Origin: JAHFUS01 sp035689115
Lineage (GTDB): Bacteria; Actinomycetota; Acidimicrobiia; Acidimicrobiales; GCA-2861595
NCBI GenBank assembly: GCA_035689115.1
Contig: DASSMA010000043.1
Span: 9,435 to 73,434 of the forward strand
Direction of reading: 5' to 3'
Length of the DNA: 64,000 nt
The notes below the pieces were generated by a model. It saw only the letters and a program-made list of their open reading frames with translations, made no database searches and was not told the origin of the DNA. Shown here piece by piece: positions 7,613-15,136 of the stretch. Positions within the stretch are counted from its first letter, which is position 1. Every line of letters starts with the position of its first letter. The translations under genes were made by a program, and so were the position numbers.

Positions 7613-8205
7613 GCGTTCGTGGTGAGGGGTCCTGACAGCTGGCGGACGGCGCCCGACGAGGTCACCATCGTGCTGAAGACGGCGGTGAAGCTGCCGAGGA
7701 GGCCGAAGTTGGAGACGGCCGCCTGGATGTGGAGCCGGCTGCCCGACGAGGTGGGCGCCGCTGCCACGTCGGTCGGCCCGGGCGAGGCGGCGGTGAAGGA
7801 GCCGATGGCGGTGGGCGTCCCGCTGCACACGTTGGTGCCGGTGTTCCACGTGCCCCCCACGCAGGCGGTCAGGGTGATGGTCGGGTTGCCGAGCAGCGCG
7901 CCGCCGATCCCGTCCACCTCGTACGACGTGCGCACCAGCGAGCGGGTGCCGGTGTTGGCGGCGTAGAAGTACTGCGGCGGGGTGGTGAGCACCAGCGTGT
8001 GCGAGAAGCCGATGCTCACCGAGCCGGGCGACGGGGTCCCCGACGACGAGGTGGTGGGGATGACGCTCCAGGTGGAACTGGTGACGGCCGCCGTGCCAGT
8101 CGCCTGCGCGGTGCCCCCGGCCACGGCCGGGCGTGCGACGAGCGCGGCGAGCAGGGCGGCGGCCAGCGCCGCCGCCCCCGCCCGCCGGCCGAGACTGCCG
8201 CCCAC
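7609..8205 (-). CDS. Secreted protein, third gene of the SipW operon
   Basis: A 198-residue exported protein. An N-terminal signal peptide (basic start, hydrophobic core, then ARPAVA before the mature part) is followed by a Ser/Thr/Gly-rich beta-type sequence with two cysteines flanking GGTWNTGTNV. It starts at GTG 8205, 6 nt after the TasA-like gene, and so is probably co-translated. Both secreted products of this operon end with the same TTNA residues. It may be a partner or minor subunit of a surface fibre, but no family is confidently recognised. Confidence 0.65.
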   Translation of the reverse strand: MGGSLGRRAGAAALAAALLAALVARPAVAGGTAQATGTAAVTSSTWSVIPTTSSSGTPSPGSVSIGFSHTLVLTTPPQYFYAANTGTRSLVRTSYEVDGIGGALLGNPTITLTACVGGTWNTGTNVCSGTPTAIGSFTAASPGPTDVAAAPTSSGSRLHIQAAVSNFGLLGSFTAVFSTMVTSSGAVRQLSGPLTTNA

Positions 8206-8211
8206 GGTTCG

Positions 8212-8862
8212 CTAGGCGTTGGTGGTCACGGCCGTACGCTGGCTCTCGCTGAAGGTGAACGTCAGCGTGGTGCTCAGGCCCTGGATGGTGCCGCCCGGCG
8301 GCGTGCCGTTGGTGGTGGTCTCGGACTGGTCGGGCAGGGAGACCGACACCTTCAGGTGCCAGACGGTCGAGGCGGCGATGGCGCCCGACACGACGGAGCC
8401 CGGCGTCGACGACAGCGTCGCCACCGGCGTGCTGGCCAGCAGGGCGGTGGTGCTGCCGGAGCAGGCGCCGGTCGCCAGCGTCCACGCCACCGAGCACTGG
8501 GTCACGGCCACGGCCAGGCCCTTGGTGCCGTCGGTGGTGAGGAGGGTGGAGCCGCTGCCCGTGACCGCGAGGGTCAGGTCCTTGGCCGCCAGGTTGGCGC
8601 CGTTGGTGAGCTTCACGAAGCTGTTGTAGGTGTCGCCCGGCGCCATGTTGGAGATCGTCTGGCCGAAGCCGGCGCCCACGTCGGCGGTCACCGTCAGGGA
8701 CAGCGTGCCGCTGGTGACGTCGGCCGTGCCGGTGGCCACGGCGTTGAGGCCGGCGTACACGCCGGCACCGGTGAGGGCGAGCACGCCGGCGGCGAAGGCG
8801 GCGGCGAGGGCGACGCGCTTCCTGCTTCTGGTCCTGCTGCTGCGGATGCTGTGGGCGGCCAT
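8212..8862 (-). CDS. SipW-dependent TasA/CalY-like secreted protein
   Basis: A 216-residue exported protein with the long basic signal region RSSRTRSRKR followed by a hydrophobic helix and GVYAGLNAVATGTADVTSG, the arrangement found in camelysin/TasA-like proteins that need a dedicated SipW-type peptidase. The mature part has the family's GDTYNSFVKLTNGANLAAKDL segment, a beta-rich middle and a terminal FTFSESQRTAV motif. It lies 26 nt downstream of the signal peptidase gene. TasA-like proteins form extracellular fibres; that role here is inferred. Confidence 0.8.
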   Translation of the reverse strand: MAAHSIRSSRTRSRKRVALAAAFAAGVLALTGAGVYAGLNAVATGTADVTSGTLSLTVTADVGAGFGQTISNMAPGDTYNSFVKLTNGANLAAKDLTLAVTGSGSTLLTTDGTKGLAVAVTQCSVAWTLATGACSGSTTALLASTPVATLSSTPGSVVSGAIAASTVWHLKVSVSLPDQSETTTNGTPPGGTIQGLSTTLTFTFSESQRTAVTTNA

Positions 8863-8888
8863 GGGTGGGTCTCTCCTTGGCTCTCGGG

Positions 8889-9398
8889 TCAGACGACGAG
8901 TCGGGGACGGGCGTGGGCGCCGGCGGGCGGGCGGGGGCCGAGGATGCCGCCGACCCCCACGACGAGCACCACCAGGCCGGCGAAGACGATGAGCGCCACC
9001 CGGATGCCGGCCTCCTGGGCGGCGGACAGCACCCGGCCCACGCCGGGCACCGAGGTCACCACCACCGGCACGGACCGGCCGAGCAGCTCGGCCTTCCAGG
9101 GGTCGACGGCCGGGTTGGCGTCGCCCTTGGTGGTGACGACCGGCCGGTCGGCCGGCGTCAGCGACGTCACCCGGTGGGCGTAGTCGCCCTGGCCGGCGGG
9201 GGCGTGGAACACGATCACCTCGCCAGGACGGACGTCCTCCACCGGCACCTGCCTGGTGACCAGCAGCGATCCGGGCCCGAAGGTCGGGCGCATGCTGCCC
9301 GACAGCACCGGCCGGACGCCCACGTGGAAGACCACGACGGCGGCGGCGGTGGCCAGCATCCCGGCCGCAACGGCAGCCGCGACGACGCCGCCCAGCAC
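8889..9398 (-). CDS. SipW-type signal peptidase I
   Basis: Membrane signal peptidase of the S26B (ER/archaeal, SipW) type, about 169 residues. The catalytic serine is in VLSGSMRPTF and the general base appears to be the histidine of DYAHRV rather than a lysine; TKGDAN is the third conserved block. Membrane helices lie at about residues 3-25 and 133-152. The only usable start in this frame is GTG 9398, since the frame is open to 9522 without another ATG or GTG. It is the first gene of the operon and would process the two downstream secreted proteins. Confidence 0.88.
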   Translation of the reverse strand: MLGGVVAAAVAAGMLATAAAVVVFHVGVRPVLSGSMRPTFGPGSLLVTRQVPVEDVRPGEVIVFHAPAGQGDYAHRVTSLTPADRPVVTTKGDANPAVDPWKAELLGRSVPVVVTSVPGVGRVLSAAQEAGIRVALIVFAGLVVLVVGVGGILGPRPPAGAHARPRLVV

Positions 9399-9493
9399 CC
9401 ACAGGGTGCGGCGGAGGAGCCCCTCGGGGCGGGCGTGTCGGACGGTGGCCTCCTGGCGAAACGGCGCCCGCGCCGCGTGCGCGGGCCTTCGTT

Positions 9494-9555
9494 CCTCCCT
9501 TTCGTCAGGAGCGGGTGACTCTTAAGGGCTGTTCTTCCATCACCCGAAAGGAGGG
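9494..9555 (-). promoter_or_regulatory. Long imperfect hairpin in the leader of the SipW operon
   Basis: In the 193-nt gap before the peptidase gene, CGGGTGA/TCACCCG (9512-9518 with 9540-9546) forms a 7-bp inner stem. CCTCCCTTT/AAAGGAGGG (9494-9502 with 9547-9555) forms an outer stem with one mismatch and one G-U pair. A second hairpin, GCCCGCG/CGCGGGC, lies between this and the gene. It could be a structured leader, an attenuator or the terminator of the upstream gene. I cannot match it to a known riboswitch class. Confidence 0.4.
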
Positions 9556-9591
9556 GGTCCGCTCGACGGCCCGGGCGGCCGGGCGCCGGTG

Positions 9592-10308
9592 TCAGACCAG
9601 CTGGATGTCGGTGGAGCCCCAGGCGGAGTACTGGCCGGGGCCGTCGAAGGCGAAGGAGGTGCCCACCGACGCCTCCTGACCGGGAGCCAGCTCGGTGATC
9701 GCCCCGTCGACGAGGTCGAACGTGCGCCACGGGTGGCCGTCCTTGGTGATCTCGGCGGTCACGTGCACGCCGCCGGGGAAGCGCATCGTGCGGCCACTGA
9801 CGTTGACCAGGCGGGCGCCGACGGTACCGCCGTCGTCGCCGCCGCCGACCGAGACGGCGAAGCGCAGGCGCTCGGGGCCGTTCCCCTCCGTGGTGCCCGA
9901 CCCCTCTGCTCCCCCGGGGGTCCCGCCGATCACGATGTAATTCCCGGTGTCGGGCAGCTCGTGGTAGGTGCCGGGCGTCACTGCCTCGCCGACGGGGGTG
10001 GCCGGCGCCGGGGCCCGGGTGGTGAGAGCAGGCGGCGTGGTCGGCGCCGGCGCTGCCTGGGACGATGCCGACGGGTGGGTGACCACGGTCGACGTCGCCG
10101 GCGCCGGGGGCGGCGTGGTCGGTGCCGCGCCGGTCGTGGGGACCGCGTCCAGGACGGGCTCGGAGGCGGTCGCCGCCTCCGGGCGGTCGGCAGCGACCGT
10201 GGCGGCGGGCGGCGAGCCGTCCCGACGGGCACCAGCCACGAGAGCGACGGCGACCACCAGGGTCACCATGCCGACAAGCGCCAAGAATCCAATCCGCCGC
10301 GTCACCAC
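9592..10308 (-). CDS. Membrane-anchored extracytoplasmic protein with Pro/Thr-rich linker
   Basis: About 238 residues. One N-terminal membrane helix (residues about 6-26) follows a short basic start. A low-complexity Ala/Pro/Thr linker runs to about residue 110. A compact beta-domain at the C-terminus (RLRFAVSVGGGDDGG, RLVNVSGRTMRFPGG, WRTFDLVDGAITELAPGQ) resembles the Ig-like domains of DUF4352 or BsuPI-type inhibitors, a weak likeness only. It is probably exposed outside the cell. Two adjacent GTG codons (10308, 10305) are possible starts. Confidence 0.6.
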   Translation of the reverse strand: MVTRRIGFLALVGMVTLVVAVALVAGARRDGSPPAATVAADRPEAATASEPVLDAVPTTGAAPTTPPPAPATSTVVTHPSASSQAAPAPTTPPALTTRAPAPATPVGEAVTPGTYHELPDTGNYIVIGGTPGGAEGSGTTEGNGPERLRFAVSVGGGDDGGTVGARLVNVSGRTMRFPGGVHVTAEITKDGHPWRTFDLVDGAITELAPGQEASVGTSFAFDGPGQYSAWGSTDIQLV

Positions 10309-10603
10309 GGGTCAAGCATCGGCGCGGCCACCGGCCTGCGCATCGGGCAGATGTCCCCTCTCGGGGTGACCAAAGGCCCGTCCGCGACCCCGCACCGTGG
10401 CGATTCGCACCGGTCTGGGACGTTCGTGGCCATCAAACTCCCTTTACCCATCGAAGCCGACGGCTTCGTCAACCCGACGACGTGGTGCAGGAACGATGCC
10501 CATTGCCCCCGCGAAATACGCTCCAGCGCGTGGCACACTCGTCCGGAGGCCTGCCGCCGGGACAACGGGCTGGGCAGGCGGGACGACGGACAAGGGAGGA
10601 CAC
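10309..10603. other. Intergenic region with a 17-nt palindrome
   Basis: This is the divergent gap between the membrane-anchored protein and the DUF4242 gene. It holds a perfect inverted repeat, CGAAGCCG and CGGCTTCG around one A (10452-10468), and a smaller CCCC/GGGG hairpin near 10357. I see no gene, tRNA or known riboswitch here. Confidence 0.4.
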
Positions 10604-10855
10604 GTGCCGCTGTACATGGACGTCCACACCATCGGTGACAAGGTCTCGGCCGACGACGTGGCCAAGGCCCACCAGGCCGACCTGGCCAAGCAGGGCGACT
10701 ACGGGGTCGAGTACAAGCGCTACTGGGTCGACGAGAGCGCCGGCAAGATCTTCTGCCTGGTCGAGGCCCCGACCGCCGACGCGGCGGCCACCGTGCACCG
10801 GGAGGCCCACGGGCTCGTCGCCGACGAGATCTACGAGGTGTCCGAGCACTCGTAG
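10604..10855 (+). CDS. DUF4242 (SCO4226-like, nickel-binding) small protein
   Basis: An 83-residue protein of the DUF4242 family. The Streptomyces relative SCO4226 is a nickel-binding ferredoxin-fold protein. Conserved blocks are MPLYMDVHTI, DDVAKAHQADL, KRYWVDESAGKIFCLVEAP and HREAHGL. The histidines and the single cysteine are candidate metal ligands. The start is GTG 10604 with AAGGGAGG about 6 nt upstream; an earlier ATG in the frame lacks such a site. Confidence 0.85.
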   Translation: MPLYMDVHTIGDKVSADDVAKAHQADLAKQGDYGVEYKRYWVDESAGKIFCLVEAPTADAAATVHREAHGLVADEIYEVSEHS

Positions 10856-10878
10856 GCCGGGCCGGCGTCGCCGGGACC

Positions 10879-11061
10879 TCAGAGGCGGACGTCGAGCAGG
10901 CCGCCGAGGTGGGGCTCCAGCCTCGGCAGGGTGCCGAGGAGCTGGACAGCAACGGATGCGCCGGCGTCCATGGCCTTGCGGAGCACGATCATGCCGGCGG
11001 CGTCGTTCGCCGTCGCCGCGATCGCGCTTGCGGTGCCGGGCCCGACGCCGTTGATGCCCAT
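10879..11061 (-). CDS. YjfB-like putative motility protein
   Basis: A 60-residue protein that is easily missed. An Ala-rich N-terminus leads into MIVLRKAMDAGASVAVQLLG, which matches the VLKKAMD...A..LLQ pattern of the YjfB/putative motility protein family. It begins at ATG 11061, 44 nt downstream of dnaB on the same strand. No flagellar genes are in the window, so a motility role is only the family name, not a finding. Confidence 0.6.
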   Translation of the reverse strand: MGINGVGPGTASAIAATANDAAGMIVLRKAMDAGASVAVQLLGTLPRLEPHLGGLLDVRL

Positions 11062-11105
11062 CGGTCGATGTGTCGGCACGATGGGCGCCGCCCTTGAGCC
11101 GGCGC

Positions 11106-14066
11106 TCAGATCCGGGCCATGTTGGCGAAGCGGGTGTACTGGCTGAGGAAGGCCAGCTGGCACACGCCGGTTGGGCCGTTGCGGTGCTTCGAGACGATCA
11201 CCTCGGCCGTGCCCCGGTCGGCCGATTCGGGGTTGTAGACCTCGTCGCGGTACAGGAACATCACCACGTCGGCGTCCTGCTCGAGGCTGTTGTGGGCGAT
11301 CACGCCGTCGGCCACGAAGCTGTGGGTGCCCTCGACGGTGGCGTCGAAGGTGGGCATCTCGCCGAGCGGGCGGATGGCTGCCACCTCGTCCCACACGACC
11401 GCCGGCCGGCCCACGGTGGCGACCGTGCCGCGCCCGGCGGGGACGGGCGTGGGGGCGGTGGCCAGGCGGTCGCCCACCGCCAGGCGGTCGAGGCGCACCC
11501 AGCTGCCGTCGGCCGTGCGGAACGGGTGGTTGGCGCTGGCGTCGACGTAGAGCCCGGAGCGGAGGTGGAGCCGGAACACGGGCTTCACGCCCGACGCGAA
11601 GGCCCGCACCAGGCGGCTGGCCACCAGCCGGCCCTCGGCACCGAGCGCCCACACCAGCGGCTGCTCGCCGGAGACAACGAGCTCGCCGAGCCCCACGTCG
11701 GTGCCGTCGGCCCGGGCCAGCCGGGTGGACGCCGGCATGCAGCCCGACTCCCGCAGGTCGGCCAGCATGGGACGCTTGTCGGCCCTGGCCTCGAGGTTTC
11801 GGGAGAGCTGGGAGAGGGCGATAACGGGCACCTGGAGCTCGCGCGCCAGGATCTTGAGGCCGCGGCTGATCTCGGAGACCTCGACCTGGCGGTTCTCGGC
11901 GTTGTGCCGGCCGGTCATCAGCTGGAGGTAGTCGACGACGACCAGCCCGAGCCCCTCCCTGGACTTGAGCCGGCGGGCCTTGGCCCGGATGTCCATGACC
12001 GTGAGGTTGGGGTTGTCGTCGACGAAGATCGGGGCCTCGCCCAGGCGGCCGATGGCGTGGCTGATCTTGGGCCAGTCGGTGTCGAGGAGCCGGCCGTTGC
12101 GCATGCGGGTGGCGTCGACCCGGGCCTCGGCGCACAGCAGCCGCTGGGTGATCTCGTGGTGGCTCATCTCGAGGGAGAACAGGAGCACCGGCACCCGGGC
12201 GTCCATGGCCGCGTGGGCGACGATCCCGAGGGCGAAGGCGGTGTTGTGCGTGGGGACCATTGCCCGGCCGGCGAGGAACAGGTGCTCCTCGTTCTCGACC
12301 GAGATGCACCGCACCGGCACCGACGGCACCTCGCGGATGGCCACGACCGCCCGCCGGGTGTGGCGCCCGTTCCTGCGACGGCTGACCGTGGCGGCGAGGG
12401 GTTCGGCCTTGCGACCAAGACGGAACACGGGATCTGGGGGTGACCAGCGGAACCGCCACGCCTCGGCGCGGCGGCCGTCGGGCAAGCGGAATTCCCGCCG
12501 GACGACACGGTGCGGCTTGTGGCCCAGCGAGGCGACCAGTTCCCACGCCTGCTCCAAAAGCGCCACGTTGGCGAGGCACAGCTCGACGGTGCCGTTGGCG
12601 TTGGTCACCGTGCCGGCAGTGTCCATGAGCCCTTGCAACAGCGCCAGGCGCTGCTTGACCGATCCCCGGAGATACGCCGGGGGTATGTGCGGGGGCGCGC
12701 CACCGAGCAGACTCACTTCCTGCAGCTCTCGGGCCAGGACGCGCCGGGGTCCCCTGGAACCCTGCCGCCCCTTGCCGGCGATCGGCGCCGTAGCCCACGC
12801 CATCGGCCCGATCCCCGGGAGGGCTTGAAGGACGTGGCCGGCCAGATTGAACTCGGACACGAAGTGCCCGGCGTCGTCCGGGTGGAGGGTGAGCGAGGAG
12901 CCGCCGGTGTTCCCGTCGCCGAGCCAGCAGCCGAGCACATAGGGATCGACGGGCAGGCGGTGTTCGGGGAGGTCGAGGGCACCGGCCATCGGGAGGTACC
13001 AGTTGGGCCGGCCGCCGGCCCGGACGCCCTCGTCGACCATCTGCTGCGTGGTGACCACCCGGGGGCGGCGGATGCGGCTCGTCTGGTCGCGCGCCAGGTG
13101 CGGGCTGGCCGGCGGGCCGGTGGCGAGGCGGTCGGAACGGGCACGGTGGGACTTCCACGCCGGCAGGTCGTACGCGAGCCAGCGGTGCCCGGCATCGGCG
13201 ACGAGCGTGCTGCCGTCGTCGAAGACGAGCTCGAAGCACCGGTTCCCGACGTACACCGGCGAGGTGTACGAGACGCGGCAGGGCCGGCCGTGCGCATCGA
13301 TCACCTCGTCGCCGACGCCGACCTCGCCCATCGTGGTCCATCCGGCCGGCGTGGGCAGCGGCGTGTCGAGAGGCAGCGCCTTACCCATGGAAGGCCGGGC
13401 CCCGAGGATCACCAGGTTGTTGGGCTGCAGCCCGGCCAGGCGGTCGTCGAGGTCGGTATAGCCGGTGGGGATGCCGGTGATGGCCTCGCCCCGCTCGTAG
13501 AGGGCCTCCAGGTGGTCGAGGCTCTTCTCCAGCAGGTCCCGGAGGGGAGCCAGGGTGTCGGCGACCCGGCGCTGGCCCAGCTGGAAGACCAGCGTCTCCG
13601 CCTTGTCGATGGTGGCGGCCACGTCGTCGGGCATGTCGAAGCCCAGCTCGGTGATCTCCGCCCCCACGGCGATGAGCTTGCGCAGGAGGGCGTGCTCCTC
13701 GACGATGCGGGCGTAGCGGGGGGCGTTGCCGATGGCCGGCGTGTTGGCCTGGAGCGACACCAGCACCGGCGGCCCGCCCACCGCCTCCAGCAGCCCGGCC
13801 CGGCGCAGCTCGTCGGCCACCGTGACGGGGTCGGCCGGCTCGCCCTGGCTGTAGAGCGAGCAGATGGCGTCGAACACGTGGCCGTGGGCCGGCTTGTGGA
13901 AGTCGTCGGCCGTGCAGATCTGGACGGCCTCGACGATGGCGTCGCGCGACAGCAGCATGGCGCCGATGAGGGACTCCTCGGCGCCGAGGTCGTGGGGGAT
14001 GACCCGGCCCCGGCCCTCCGACCGCTGGGCGCGCCGGGCGTCGTCGATCGAACGGACCATGCTCAT
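11106..14066 (-). CDS. dnaB: Replicative DNA helicase DnaB interrupted by two inteins
   Basis: Hexameric helicase that unwinds DNA ahead of the replisome. The precursor is 986 residues; without its inteins (residues 230-608 and 776-926) the mature protein is about 456 residues, normal for DnaB. The N-terminal primase-contact domain starts with PHDLGAEESLIGAM. The Walker A GARPSMGKT is split by intein 1, and VVVDYLQLM is the Walker B. The segment ADLRESGSLEQDADVV is split by intein 2, and the arginine-finger region follows. ATG 14066 is chosen over ATG 14060 and a TTG at 14096; all have weak ribosome sites. A LexA-type box lies 86 nt upstream. Confidence 0.95.
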   Translation of the reverse strand: MSMVRSIDDARRAQRSEGRGRVIPHDLGAEESLIGAMLLSRDAIVEAVQICTADDFHKPAHGHVFDAICSLYSQGEPADPVTVADELRRAGLLEAVGGPPVLVSLQANTPAIGNAPRYARIVEEHALLRKLIAVGAEITELGFDMPDDVAATIDKAETLVFQLGQRRVADTLAPLRDLLEKSLDHLEALYERGEAITGIPTGYTDLDDRLAGLQPNNLVILGARPSMGKALPLDTPLPTPAGWTTMGEVGVGDEVIDAHGRPCRVSYTSPVYVGNRCFELVFDDGSTLVADAGHRWLAYDLPAWKSHRARSDRLATGPPASPHLARDQTSRIRRPRVVTTQQMVDEGVRAGGRPNWYLPMAGALDLPEHRLPVDPYVLGCWLGDGNTGGSSLTLHPDDAGHFVSEFNLAGHVLQALPGIGPMAWATAPIAGKGRQGSRGPRRVLARELQEVSLLGGAPPHIPPAYLRGSVKQRLALLQGLMDTAGTVTNANGTVELCLANVALLEQAWELVASLGHKPHRVVRREFRLPDGRRAEAWRFRWSPPDPVFRLGRKAEPLAATVSRRRNGRHTRRAVVAIREVPSVPVRCISVENEEHLFLAGRAMVPTHNTAFALGIVAHAAMDARVPVLLFSLEMSHHEITQRLLCAEARVDATRMRNGRLLDTDWPKISHAIGRLGEAPIFVDDNPNLTVMDIRAKARRLKSREGLGLVVVDYLQLMTGRHNAENRQVEVSEISRGLKILARELQVPVIALSQLSRNLEARADKRPMLADLRESGCMPASTRLARADGTDVGLGELVVSGEQPLVWALGAEGRLVASRLVRAFASGVKPVFRLHLRSGLYVDASANHPFRTADGSWVRLDRLAVGDRLATAPTPVPAGRGTVATVGRPAVVWDEVAAIRPLGEMPTFDATVEGTHSFVADGVIAHNSLEQDADVVMFLYRDEVYNPESADRGTAEVIVSKHRNGPTGVCQLAFLSQYTRFANMARI
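11289..11741 (-). other. DnaB intein 2: class 1 mini-intein
   Basis: A 151-residue intein inserted in the conserved RESG/SLEQDAD segment. This is the same position as the cyanobacterial and Rhodothermus DnaB inteins. It has Cys at position 1, the block B ASANHPFRT with its His, a final IAHN, and Ser as the +1 residue. There is no endonuclease domain. All residues needed for standard class 1 splicing are visible. Confidence 0.92.
12243..13379 (-). other. DnaB intein 1: class 3, in Walker A, with degenerate LAGLIDADG endonuclease
   Basis: A 379-residue intein inserted between GK and T of the Walker A loop. It starts with Ala (ALPLDTPLPTP) instead of Cys or Ser. It carries the W-C-T set of class 3 inteins: Trp in AGHRWLAY (B block), Cys in VPVRCISVENEE (F block) and Thr as the +1 extein residue. 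It ends VPTHN. A LAGLIDADG domain is present: LGCWLGDGN keeps its Asp, but LQGLMDTAG has Ala where the catalytic Asp belongs, so cleavage activity is probably lost while splicing residues are kept. Confidence 0.9.
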
Positions 14067-14151
14067 CGCATCAGAGCCGCGACGGCCTGGGGACAACCAG
14101 AGGCCGTCGTTGTGAATTCACCGGTGGATCACCGGCTGTCCATCCACACCG

Positions 14152-14163
14152 GAACATACGTTC
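14152..14163. promoter_or_regulatory. Candidate LexA (SOS) box upstream of dnaB
   Basis: GAACATACGTTC is an exact GAAC-N4-GTTC palindrome, the core of the actinobacterial SOS box. On the minus strand it follows a -10-like TACACT by 2 nt, placing it over the likely transcription start of dnaB. A second small palindrome, CCGGTG-GAT-CACCGG, lies about 20 nt nearer to the gene. Confidence 0.5.
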
Positions 14164-14255
14164 GTAGTGTAGTTGGGGCCTGTGACAGGCTCGTCGGCCC
14201 CCGGCCGGATGCGGATGCGTCCGGAAACCGGAGGCATCGACCTCGACACGCCGTG

Positions 14256-14702
14256 CTAGCCGGCGACGACCTCCACGTTGAGGCGGAACTCCACCTCGGC
14301 GTGCAGCTTGACGGGGACCTCGTGGGAGCCGAGGGCCTTGATGGGCTCCTCGATGTGCAGCTTGCGCCGGTCGAGGTCGACCCCGGACTGGGCGGCGACG
14401 GCGTCGGCCACGTCGGCGGCCGTGACCGACCCGAACAGGCGGCCCTCGCGGCCGGCCCGGGCCGGGATGCGGATCACCATCGGCACCAGCTTGCGGGCCA
14501 CCGCTTCGGCCCCCTCCCGCTCCCGGGCGTCCTTGATGTCACGCGACCGGCGCATGGCCGTGGCCTGGGCGTGCACGCCCGGCGACGCCTTGATGGCCCG
14601 GCCCTTGGGCACCAGGAAGTTCCTGGCGTAGCCGTCGGCCACGTCGACGATGTCGCCCTTCTTCCCGAGGCCGTCGACGTCGCCCCGCAGGACGATGCGC
14701 AT
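14256..14702 (-). CDS. rplI: 50S ribosomal protein L9
   Basis: L9, a 23S rRNA-binding protein with two domains joined by a long helix; 148 residues is the usual length. MRIVLRGDVDGLGKKGDIVDVADGYARNFLVPKG is split across the N-terminal domain signature, and the C-terminal domain has LFGSVTAADVADAV. It is the last gene of the rpsF-ssb-rpsR-rplI operon and starts directly after the rpsR stop with no gap. Confidence 0.97.
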   Translation of the reverse strand: MRIVLRGDVDGLGKKGDIVDVADGYARNFLVPKGRAIKASPGVHAQATAMRRSRDIKDAREREGAEAVARKLVPMVIRIPARAGREGRLFGSVTAADVADAVAAQSGVDLDRRKLHIEEPIKALGSHEVPVKLHAEVEFRLNVEVVAG

Positions 14703-15134
14703 CTACGCCTCCTCGTCGTCGGTGTCGGGCGCCTCGACGTCGGCCGCCGCCGCAGCGGCCTCGCCCTCACCGTTGGCGCGTGCCGCCGGGGGCGGCCCGC
14801 CCTCGCGGGGCCCGCCGCGGGGACCGCCGCGCCCGGGGCCACGGCCGCCGGTGCGCTCGGTGACGGTGCGCTGCGTGTAGGGCAGCAGGGCCAGTTCGCG
14901 GGCGGTCTTGATGGCGACCGCCACCTCCCGCTGGTGCTGGGTGCAGTTGCCGCTCACCCGGCGGGCCCGGATCTTCCCCCGGTCGGACATGAACCGCCGC
15001 AGGAGGTTGACCTCCTTGTAGTCCACCCACGGGATGTGCTCGGTGCAGAAGATGCAGACCTTCTTCTTCCCGCCCCGCCGCCCCTCGCGGGGGGCGCGTT
15101 TGGTGCCGCGGTCGCGGTCGTTGTTGCGTGCCAT
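14703..15134 (-). CDS. rpsR: 30S ribosomal protein S18 with long C-terminal tail
   Basis: S18, partner of S6 in the 30S platform. The core (CIFCTEHIPWVDYKEVNLLRRF, SGNCTQHQREVAVAIKTAREL) is complete and keeps the cysteines of the zinc-binding form. At 143 residues it is much longer than the usual 75-90. About 50 extra residues after PYTQRTVTERT are first Gly/Arg-rich and then acidic and Ala-rich. The tail reads like a disordered extension. It begins at ATG 15134, 2 nt after ssb. Confidence 0.95.
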   Translation of the reverse strand: MARNNDRDRGTKRAPREGRRGGKKKVCIFCTEHIPWVDYKEVNLLRRFMSDRGKIRARRVSGNCTQHQREVAVAIKTARELALLPYTQRTVTERTGGRGPGRGGPRGGPREGGPPPAARANGEGEAAAAAADVEAPDTDDEEA

Positions 15135-15136
15135 GG

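Noticed and set aside
9494..9591. c-di-GMP or c-di-AMP riboswitch before the SipW operon
   Set aside because: The structure is suggestive, but neither the GEMM core motifs nor the ydaO-type conserved loops can be found on the transcribed strand.
10309..10603. Riboswitch or small RNA in the gap before the DUF4242 gene
   Set aside because: Only a short palindrome and a small hairpin are present; no conserved core of a known class is visible.
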